A DNA stretch of 5,554 nt from Deltaproteobacteria bacterium. Lineage in GTDB: Bacteria; Desulfobacterota; DSM-4660; Desulfatiglandales; HGW-15. Under the pieces are notes generated by a model that worked only from the letters and a program-made list of their open reading frames with translations, searched no databases and had not been told where the DNA came from. The stretch covers positions 1 through 5,554 of the forward strand of contig JAFDIC010000279.1 in NCBI GenBank assembly GCA_019308525.1, given 5' to 3'. Numbering within the stretch: position 1 is the first letter of the stretch; each line of letters starts with the position of its first letter. Below, one piece after another: positions 1-5,146 of this stretch. A program made the position numbers and the translations under genes.

Positions 1-104
1 ATGTGACGGGCAATCCTCTTCTTGACCCCCTTTCGAACCTTCCTGTATCCCGGCCAGGAGAGCCCGAGAAATTCCAGGAGCTGTCTGAATGCCATGTCAT
101 CCAT
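1..104 (-). CDS. N-terminus of a CheR-like methyltransferase (partial, runs off left edge)
   Basis: Only the first 34 codons are in the window, read leftward from the ATG at 104-102. The peptide begins MDDMAFRQLLEFLGL and continues with the basic stretch YRKVRKGVKKRIARH. I recall this helical, Arg/Lys-rich start from deltaproteobacterial proteins annotated as CheR-type SAM-dependent methyltransferases, where it precedes the SAM-binding domain. That domain lies outside the window, so the call rests on the N-terminal motif alone. An in-frame TAG at 116-114 limits the start to the ATG at 104 or the one at 95. No convincing Shine-Dalgarno precedes either. A TAGAAT hexamer at 116-111 resembles a -10 box and would place transcription start at or next to the first ATG. 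The gene is divergent from rdhA. Confidence 0.5.
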   Translation of the reverse strand, partial: MDDMAFRQLLEFLGLSWPGYRKVRKGVKKRIARH

Positions 105-110
105 GAGGGT

Positions 111-116
111 ATTCTA
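111..116 (-). promoter_or_regulatory. Possible -10 box for a leaderless transcript of the left-edge gene
   Basis: On the minus strand the hexamer TAGAAT (five of six matches to TATAAT) ends six bases before the ATG at 104. No good -35 hexamer lies 16-18 bases further upstream. The spacing is that expected for a leaderless mRNA, which fits the missing Shine-Dalgarno, but a six-base match alone is weak. Confidence 0.25.
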
Positions 117-257
117 GCCTTTTGCCGATGCCAAATCCACTTTCGAGAATATTGCCTCACGAGGGAGATGTATCGAATGAGCACAGGGGTCCTCCTGTCT
201 TTGATTTCCCCTGTTGACTAAAAGACCTTGGTCGAGTAGTTTTATTCTAACACGAAA

Positions 258-278
258 ACCTGGTTCTCAGGGCCAGGT
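258..278. other. Short hairpin in the intergenic region
   Basis: ACCTGG at 258-263 pairs perfectly with CCAGGT at 273-278 across a nine-base loop. There is no T-run on either side, so it does not look like an intrinsic terminator. Apart from this and the -10-like hexamer, I see nothing recognisable in 105-318. Confidence 0.3.
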
Positions 279-318
279 CAGAGATCATTGGCTCTGCGTT
301 GAGAAATGAAAAGGCTCT

Positions 319-467
319 AAATCCGAAGCACGAAATCCGAAACAATACTTAATGACCAAAATTCAAATGATCCAAACAATAGGCGTAGCGATTATGGTTT
401 TGTTTTTGTCATTGGGACATTTGATATTTGATTTTGTTTCGAATTTCGAGATTCGAATTTCGGATTT
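319..467. repeat. 149-bp imperfect palindrome, MITE-like or dispersed repeat
   Basis: The left arm (319-345) reads AAATCCGAAG then CACGAAATCCGAAACAA. The reverse complement of the right arm (434-467) reads AAATCCGAAATTCGAA, then TCTCGAAATTCGAAACAA, so the outer ends pair closely with a few extra bases on the right. Inner parts pair more loosely: TTCAAATGATCC near 362 against the complement of GGGACATTTGATA near 414. The centre, around AGGCGTAGCG (381-390), is unpaired. The element is AT-rich with repeated TTCGAATTTCG units (438-448 and 452-462), unlike the flanking DNA. From memory, very similar AATTCGAAACAA-type palindromes occur many times in uncultured deltaproteobacterial and other anaerobe genomes. 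No ORF is associated, so if mobile it is non-autonomous. Confidence 0.6.
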
Positions 468-510
468 TGCCAACGCGAGAACAACAAATCATGCCCTCCG
501 GGCTTAGACC

Positions 511-540
511 AAAACCGGGCCCTTTGTGCCCGGATTTTTA
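511..540. terminator. Bidirectional intrinsic-terminator-like hairpin upstream of rdhA
   Basis: CCGGGC (515-520) pairs with GCCCGG (528-533) over a seven-base loop. It is followed by ATTTTT on the plus strand and preceded by AAAA (511-514), giving a U-run in both directions. It lies 75 bases before the rdhA start. It could separate rdhA from upstream transcription, stop readthrough leaving the palindrome, or act in a leader. A second CCGGGC copy at 498-503 could pair with the same GCCCGG. Confidence 0.45.
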
Positions 541-600
541 CTTTAGAGGTGCCTGTCCTAAAGGAATTGCTGGGCAGCAGGTGCACCCACTTCTATGAAT

Positions 601-606
601 GGAGGA
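601..606 (+). promoter_or_regulatory. Ribosome binding site that fixes the rdhA start
   Basis: GGAGGA lies eight bases before the ATG at 615. This favours that ATG over the in-frame GTG at 549, which would add 22 residues (starting MPVLKELL) ahead of a normal basic/hydrophobic N-terminus and would begin only a few bases after the terminator-like hairpin. Confidence 0.7.
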
Positions 607-614
607 CGTTGCTG

Positions 615-2195
615 ATGAAGAAGAGGTTCTCGAAGGAGTTACTCGCCGTGTTCTTCTTGTGCTTCCTGCTCCTGGGTTTCAGCGGGGTGGCTGTCGCTGA
701 TGATGGTACCCAGCACTCCCTTCTCAAGACCGCCGGTGCACTGGCAGCGGCGTTGGCAATTGTTGGCATGGCAGTGGCCGGATATGCCGCGGGCAGGACC
801 TATGACAGCTACACAGGGTGGGAAAGGCACAACCTCGGTGCGGGGCAATTCTACAACCGGAAGCCCTTTCATAAAGACCGGCCCACCTATGGCGTGACAG
901 ATAAAACCATTCGCCTGAAATGGGAAGACGTGCTCTTTTATCGCCTTACCACGATCAAAGATCTCATGCACCCTCCGGATGGAAGCGAACCCAAATGGGT
1001 GCCCTCAATGGGGATAGAGAAGCTCCCCGAACCCCTCAGGGAGTTTTTCACCAAGCAGCCCGAAAGGTTCAAGTCTACCCTGAAGACCTTTGAGCTTATG
1101 AAGCAACAGAAGGCCAACTGGGAGAGCTTCAAGACACAGTTCGCCCTTGCCGAGGCCTGGTCCAACGCCCATGCTTCAGCCTACCAGGATCAGAAGGGTG
1201 AGTTTGACTTCAACCGGTTCTTTCCTCCCGAGCCCAATACTTCGCCGGAGGAATGGGATTTTCGAGGGATTCGCAGGGACAAGCCCCTGCCTTTCAAGAG
1301 TCCCAAGCATGCTTCCCAACTGATCAAGAAGATAGCCCACACATTCGGTGCAACCCTGGTTGGAATAGGAAAGCTCAATCCAGATTGGTGCTACCAGGGC
1401 TATCTGCGGGGAGTAGGTAGCGTCGTCTATGATATACCCGCCCATTGGGAGTATGCCATTGTGCTTGTAACCCCCCATGAGTGGGATGCCTTTTACGCCA
1501 ACCCAACCTATGGCACATCCTATGATGCCTATTCCAGGGAGCGTTTTATCGCGGGGAAGTTGGAGACCTTTATCCATGAACTAGGGTACCCGGCGAGATC
1601 ACACGTCCCACCCCGCTTCTATGACATGGTAACTCCGCCTGTCGCCATTGATGCAGGGCTTGGTGAACAGGGGCGGCATGGCCTCCTGATAACCCCGGAG
1701 CTTGGGGCGAACTCACGCTTGGCTGTCGTAACCACCAACATCCCCATGGAAGTGGACAAGCCAGTGGACCTTGGGATCATGGATTTTTGCAAGAAATGCA
1801 AGATCTGTGCTGAAAAATGTCCGAGCGGTGCCATCAGCCATAAGGATGATACTGATATGGTGCGGGGATACAAGCGATGGTTAATAAGGGATGAGCTCTG
1901 CTATCACATCTGGGCCAGCGTAGCCACCAGTCGTCCCAGGGGATGCCGCATATGCCTTGCCGTATGTCCCTACAGCCGTAAGAACAACTGGGTTCACAGC
2001 GTTTCCCGGTACGTTGACCCCAGGGACCCGACAGGAATAGCAGCAAGCATGCTCTTGTGGTTGCAGAAGACCCTGTTCAAGTACCCCAAGGCCAGTGAGT
2101 TCATGCCGCCGCCCGTGGGGAAAAATGCTACCTACCACGAACCGCCGGACTGGCTCCAGCCCGATAAGTGGTTCGATGTTCCCAGGACGTGGTAG
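615..2195 (+). CDS. rdhA: Reductive dehalogenase catalytic subunit (RdhA), N-terminally membrane-anchored
   Basis: This 526-residue protein is a corrinoid/iron-sulfur reductive dehalogenase, a family that removes halogens from organohalides, usually as terminal electron acceptor reductase. The core signature (AIDAGLGEQGRHGLLITPELG) lies just before the iron-sulfur region. The first cluster motif is C392-X2-C395-X2-C398-X3-C402-P. The second is C429, C444, C447 and C451-P. Y303 and Y306, in YDAYSRER, are candidates for the catalytic Tyr known from PceA and NpRdhA; this is an inference without alignment. Length is normal for RdhA. The N-terminus is not: there is no RRxFLK Tat motif. A basic start (MKKRFSK) leads into hydrophobic segment 9-28 with a possible signal-peptidase site after A28, then a second hydrophobic segment at 39-60. 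Either way the catalytic domain is predicted to face the cytoplasm. Similar RDases with N-terminal transmembrane helices are known from genomic surveys. The substrate cannot be read from the sequence. rdhB follows after 13 bases. Confidence 0.93.
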   Translation: MKKRFSKELLAVFFLCFLLLGFSGVAVADDGTQHSLLKTAGALAAALAIVGMAVAGYAAGRTYDSYTGWERHNLGAGQFYNRKPFHKDRPTYGVTDKTIRLKWEDVLFYRLTTIKDLMHPPDGSEPKWVPSMGIEKLPEPLREFFTKQPERFKSTLKTFELMKQQKANWESFKTQFALAEAWSNAHASAYQDQKGEFDFNRFFPPEPNTSPEEWDFRGIRRDKPLPFKSPKHASQLIKKIAHTFGATLVGIGKLNPDWCYQGYLRGVGSVVYDIPAHWEYAIVLVTPHEWDAFYANPTYGTSYDAYSRERFIAGKLETFIHELGYPARSHVPPRFYDMVTPPVAIDAGLGEQGRHGLLITPELGANSRLAVVTTNIPMEVDKPVDLGIMDFCKKCKICAEKCPSGAISHKDDTDMVRGYKRWLIRDELCYHIWASVATSRPRGCRICLAVCPYSRKNNWVHSVSRYVDPRDPTGIAASMLLWLQKTLFKYPKASEFMPPPVGKNATYHEPPDWLQPDKWFDVPRTW

Positions 2196-2208
2196 AGAGG
2201 AGAGGATC

Positions 2209-2493
2209 ATGCTGCTTTACTCGACCATTTGGAGAGCGCTCTTTTGGGTTTTCATGGGCCTCCTCTATGCCCTGATGATTGCCTCTGCCCCTATTTGGGC
2301 CAGGGACCTGGGCATGGAAATGAATTGGTGGAAATGGCTGTTGTCAGGTCTATGGTATGGCCTGCTCAGCATCGGTATTGCAATGGGGTTTACCCTGATG
2401 GGGGAAAAGGAACCAAGGGCCGGGCAATACACCCTGGCGATCACCCTGGTCTCCATGTTTCTCCTGGGCCTGGGACTATGGTATCTCTTGTAA
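2209..2493 (+). CDS. rdhB: RdhB-type membrane anchor of the reductive dehalogenase
   Basis: A 94-residue, very hydrophobic protein with three predicted membrane helices (about 6-30, 44-64 and 74-94). WWKW (40-43) lies between helices 1 and 2, and GEKEPRAG (65-72) between helices 2 and 3. Size, helix count, the Trp-rich first loop and the Glu-Pro-Arg-Ala loop match RdhB proteins, the small subunits thought to hold RdhA at the membrane. The purine-rich GAGAGGAGAGG at 2195-2205 is a strong ribosome binding site for the ATG at 2209, and the 13-base gap to rdhA indicates one operon. It is notable beside an RdhA that already carries its own hydrophobic N-terminus. The family is highly divergent, so the name rests on features plus position. 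No dehalogenase regulator or maturation gene follows. Confidence 0.75.
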   Translation: MLLYSTIWRALFWVFMGLLYALMIASAPIWARDLGMEMNWWKWLLSGLWYGLLSIGIAMGFTLMGEKEPRAGQYTLAITLVSMFLLGLGLWYLL

Positions 2494-2609
2494 GAGCAAA
2501 AGTGCGGGGATTTCCTGATAGAAGGGAATGAAACGGCGAGAGTTCCGGGGCCGGCCAACTACCGTGATCGGGTTTCTTGTTGTCCTCAAGGGCTGCATTT
2601 CAGGGGCGC
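2494..2609. other. Convergent intergenic region without recognisable features
   Basis: These 116 bases separate the end of rdhB from the end of the ndh remnant. I found no hairpin with a T-run that would serve as terminator for either side. A small perfect stem, AGCAGG-TTTT-CCTGCT, begins just inside the remnant (2612-2627) and overlaps its stop codon. Confidence 0.4.
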
Positions 2610-3122
2610 CTAGCAGGTTTTCCTGCTCGGGGAGGCGGTGTCCTTCCTTGGTGGGGGCGTCAGAATCAGTCGTACGGCTCTTTCAAAGCGCAGATAGTCC
2701 GAGCTCCAGTTGAGAAGCACGAAGATACGATTTCGAAAACCGATCAGCTTTGCTATGTGGACACCGATCCAAAGGACCCATGCCAGGAAGCCGGTAAAGG
2801 CGAAGCCCCATATGTGGGCGATCCCGGCATTGCGGCCGATGGTGGCCAGGACCCCCGGGTCCTTGTGCCGGAATGGTTGTGGCTTTTCACCCTTAACCTG
2901 GAGAAGGATATTTTGAGCGGCCAGTTCACCCTGGCGGATTGCGACCGGGGCGAGCAAGGGGAGGGGATTGCCGTTTGCTTCCACATGGGCCAGATCCCCG
3001 ATAATATAGACCTCAGGATGAGCGGGAAGCTGTAACGTCGCCTCCACCTTTACGCGACCGCCTGGCGTCATGGGCAGTCCCCACTCCGCCGCCTCAGGGT
3101 TCCCTGTTCCCCTCTCCCTCAC
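2610..3122 (-). pseudogene. ndh: 5'-truncated type II NADH dehydrogenase (NDH-2) remnant
   Basis: Read leftward, the first residues with family resemblance (AAEWGLP, GGRVKVEATLQLP) lead into HPEVYIIGDLA. That is the second FAD-contacting motif of NDH-2, the single-subunit NADH:quinone oxidoreductase of the cytoplasmic membrane. Then come PLPLLAPVAIRQG, a LATIGR segment, and the C-terminal membrane-binding helices through GFLAWVLWIGVHIAKLIGFRNR. About 170 residues remain of a family that is normally over 400. The N-terminal FAD-binding Rossmann fold and the NADH-binding domain are absent, so it cannot be active. The same frame stays open to 3209, but that part lies over the end of the hydrolase gene and looks like chance. 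A GTG at 3122-3120 is the nearest start-like codon and has no clear ribosome binding site. The break lies within about 20 bases of the hydrolase stop, so a rearrangement fused these sequences. Confidence 0.8.
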
Positions 3123-3130
3123 AAGAAATA

Positions 3131-4126
3131 TCACTTGCCCAAGAGGCTTGCGAGGAATGCCCTGGAAGCTTGCGCCACTTTCGGGTATGCCTTGCTGCTG
3201 TACCTGCATGCGATGACATGGACTCCGGCATCAGGAAAGGCGATCTTGACCTTACTCTGGGGCGGGGTCCCCAGCCTGTCAAACATCTCCAGCATGCTTG
3301 ATACCTTTACTACGGGGTCTTGATTCTCTTTGTCCCGGTAATAGTATCCCATGAACAGGGGGCAGGTGACTTTCTTGAAGGTATCATCTGTCATGGCGCT
3401 CTCAAGTAGCACCTGCAAAGCAACTGCCCCTTCCAGCCTGTAACGGGTGTACCAGTACCTCTTCACAATGGGATCCCTGTCCCCGGTATCATTATAGGGT
3501 CCTCCCTTGATAAGCCGCGCAACCTGTAAGCCCCAGGGCCGGGCAAGGACCCATGCAAAGGGATCGTTAATGCGGATATTGGGAGAGTAAAGCATCAATG
3601 CATGGACCTTATCGGGAAATCGGGCCGCCAGCATTATAGCGAGTGTCGCTCCGGTGGATGTACCCACGACAATTATCCTTCGCCCGATCTTGTGTGTCAG
3701 TGCCAGGGCATCGAGAGCGGATAGGTAAAGAGATTCCGCCGTAAGGTGAAGGAGTGGTTCAGGGTCCCTCAATCCGTGGTGAGCCAGCCTTGGAAGGTAG
3801 AGATTCATATGAAATCGGGAGGCCAAATCGGTATGGAGCGGCGCGCCTTCGAACCATGAGGCTGAAAATCCATGAAGATAAAGCATTGCCCACTCTGTCG
3901 GCGTCTTTTTCCCGGGTTCGGCCCAAATGATGCGACTTTGGTTGTCCTCTTTGATGGAAAGATCGGCCTCTTTCTTTCGTACATGCTCATCCAGTTCTTG
4001 CACCGGGATGTCCAGATTCGGCCAGGAATCACTGTATGAAGGCGGGGCAGGGCTGGGCCCTGACATATACAGGACAGCGAGGCCAAGGAGGACGAGCAGG
4101 GGCAGGAGAAGTCTCTTCTTTTTCAT
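3131..4126 (-). CDS. Signal-anchored alpha/beta hydrolase (serine hydrolase, substrate unknown)
   Basis: A 331-residue alpha/beta-hydrolase-fold protein. A basic, strongly hydrophobic N-terminus (about 2-21) followed by a Pro/Ser-rich linker predicts a signal anchor or Sec signal peptide, so the enzyme probably acts outside the cytoplasmic membrane. YLHGFSASW (83-91) supplies the oxyanion loop. The nucleophile is S157 in GTSTG, the likely acid is D270 in QDPVV (D265 is the alternative), and the base is H303 in AGVHVIAC. The triad is therefore complete. Motifs SPNIRIND, PWGLQVAR and YWYTRYRLEG, and the YYYRDKENQD stretch, match a hydrolase type I recall mainly from Bacteroidota; its substrate is unknown to me. 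The ATG at 4126 begins a credible MKKKRLLL signal, although the preceding GAAG is a weak ribosome binding site. The gene follows the second hydrolase on the same strand after 128 bases. Any tie to dehalogenation is speculative. Confidence 0.88.
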   Translation of the reverse strand: MKKKRLLLPLLVLLGLAVLYMSGPSPAPPSYSDSWPNLDIPVQELDEHVRKKEADLSIKEDNQSRIIWAEPGKKTPTEWAMLYLHGFSASWFEGAPLHTDLASRFHMNLYLPRLAHHGLRDPEPLLHLTAESLYLSALDALALTHKIGRRIIVVGTSTGATLAIMLAARFPDKVHALMLYSPNIRINDPFAWVLARPWGLQVARLIKGGPYNDTGDRDPIVKRYWYTRYRLEGAVALQVLLESAMTDDTFKKVTCPLFMGYYYRDKENQDPVVKVSSMLEMFDRLGTPPQSKVKIAFPDAGVHVIACRYSSKAYPKVAQASRAFLASLLGK

Positions 4127-4192
4127 CTTCAGCTTATCTGTCCAAGGTTCGAGTTGATAAAGTTCGCTGTTGCCGAAACGACTCAGCCTTCG

Positions 4193-4220
4193 ATTCCATA
4201 GTACCCATATGTTGGGTCAA
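4193..4220 (-). promoter_or_regulatory. Candidate sigma-70-type promoter for the signal-anchored hydrolase
   Basis: On the minus strand, TTGACC (4220-4215, five of six to TTGACA), a 16-base spacer and TGGAAT (4198-4193, four of six to TATAAT) lie about 67 bases before the ATG at 4126, in the 128-base gap between the hydrolases. It suggests the two hydrolases need not be one transcript. A match of this quality can occur by chance. Confidence 0.3.
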
Positions 4221-4254
4221 GGGCTGGCACCCTGGAGGGGCCGGGCTCCGGGGT

Positions 4255-5073
4255 TTATCTTCGGCCTTTTCTGGCCTTCTCGCACAGGGTTTTGACTGCT
4301 TCCATGTACATGTCCAGTCCCTTCATGAAGATGTCGTTGTGGTTTGCACCAGGTATCTTGAGGAGCGTCTTGTCACTGGAGGGGCAGGCATCATACAGGG
4401 CCTGGGCATCAGAAAAGGGGATAAGGTGATCAAATTCAGCATGGATGATAAGGGTCGGTTTGTCCCAGGTCTTTATCTTTTCCAGGTTCCTTGCCCCTTG
4501 CTCTTCCCTGAACCCTATGGCGGATAGGTCTATGCCAAGAAGTTCCAGCAACGGCCCGGTGTGGGCGAAACCGCTCTCCAATATCAAGCCGTTGATGACT
4601 TTCTTGTGGCGGTTTGCCAGCTCCAGGGCCGAAGCACTGCCCAGGGATCGGCCCATGACGACAAAGGGCCCGGTGAAACCATTGTTTCGGAGCCACTCCC
4701 TGGCAAAATGGAGGACGGCGTGACAATCCCTCATCATGGCTGTGACTGTGGGCGTGCCGGTGGATCGGCCATAGCCCCTGTAGTCTACGGGCAGGAAATT
4801 CATACCCATGGTGTTGTAAAGGGGGCCCAGTTCATCATAATCAGCCACTATCTCCCCATTTCCGTGAAAGAAAAGGATATTGGGTGCCCCCCTCTCCGCC
4901 CCCATGTGGAAACGGCCTCCCACCACAATGCCTTTCTCCACCTCAATCAGCACTTCAACGGCGTTTTCATTGTTTCCAGTCGCTCCATATTCAGGCCTCG
5001 GATGGAAAAGGCCCATCAAGATTTCAGGCCTGTCAAGCGGGGAATAGTCTCTATCTGGGCTATCAGTCAACAT
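4255..5073 (-). CDS. Alpha/beta hydrolase, FrsA/ABHD17-like, cytoplasmic
   Basis: A 272-residue alpha/beta hydrolase of the broad BEM46/ABHD17/FrsA-like group; members act on esters, thioesters or peptides, and no substrate can be assigned. FFHGNGE (68-74) forms the oxyanion region, VDYRGYGRSTG (96-106) is typical of the fold, S143 in GRSLGS is the nucleophile, D215 in EFDHLIPF the acid, and H245 in GANHND the base. I chose the ATG at 5073 because the SPLDRPEIL and FHPRPEYG stretches near it match the start of deltaproteobacterial relatives as I recall them, and AAGGAG lies directly upstream, although only three bases away. The frame stays open upstream. An ATG at 5142 would add 23 residues with a hydrophobic segment (MRVFISIVFWGLLAM) resembling a signal peptide. 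An AAGGAGG precedes that ATG, but at 15 bases, which is too far. If the long form is real, the protein is exported. Confidence 0.88.
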   Translation of the reverse strand: MLTDSPDRDYSPLDRPEILMGLFHPRPEYGATGNNENAVEVLIEVEKGIVVGGRFHMGAERGAPNILFFHGNGEIVADYDELGPLYNTMGMNFLPVDYRGYGRSTGTPTVTAMMRDCHAVLHFAREWLRNNGFTGPFVVMGRSLGSASALELANRHKKVINGLILESGFAHTGPLLELLGIDLSAIGFREEQGARNLEKIKTWDKPTLIIHAEFDHLIPFSDAQALYDACPSSDKTLLKIPGANHNDIFMKGLDMYMEAVKTLCEKARKGRR

Positions 5074-5146
5074 ACGCTCCTTTCCATGAATATTTGTCAT
5101 TGCCAGTAGACCCCAAAAAACTATTGAGATGAAGACGCGCATGGGG

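Noticed and set aside
3..221. Plus-strand open frame of 72 codons at the left edge
   Set aside because: It starts at a GTG without a ribosome binding site, shows no family resemblance, and its first half is antisense to the more convincing minus-strand N-terminus at 104-1.
214..248. TTGACT (214-219) as a -35 box driving rdhA
   Set aside because: Hexamers at the correct spacing match TATAAT poorly, and the better TATTCT is 23 bases away.
319..467. CRISPR array or tandem repeat array
   Set aside because: The repeated TTCGAATTTCG units are only a few bases apart and belong to inverted arms; there are no regular spacers.
567..600. TATGAA at 594-599 as a -10 box for rdhA
   Set aside because: No acceptable -35 hexamer lies at 16-18 bases, and transcription would start within or after the ribosome binding site of rdhA.
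549..614. GTG start adding 22 residues to RdhA
   Set aside because: It has no spaced ribosome binding site, begins directly after the terminator-like hairpin, and would bury the basic MKKRF start that follows a good GGAGGA site.
629..1577. Several open frames antisense or out of frame within rdhA
   Set aside because: They overlap a gene with strong family motifs, and their translations show no recognisable domain.
1788..1967. Epoxyqueuosine reductase (QueG) as an alternative identity for the corrinoid/Fe-S protein
   Set aside because: QueG shares two 4Fe-4S clusters and a corrinoid, but it is a soluble protein of about 350-380 residues. The membrane-anchored N-terminus, 526-residue length, the AIDAGLGEQGRHGLLITPELG signature and the adjacent RdhB fit RdhA.
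2577..3035. Plus-strand open frame of 152 codons across the ndh remnant
   Set aside because: The minus strand of the same stretch carries clear NDH-2 motifs. The plus-strand translation has no family features and no ribosome binding site.
4222..4254. GC-rich inverted repeat (GGAG and CTCC arms) after the FrsA-like hydrolase gene as a terminator
   Set aside because: The stem is short and bulged, and no T-run follows it on the minus strand.
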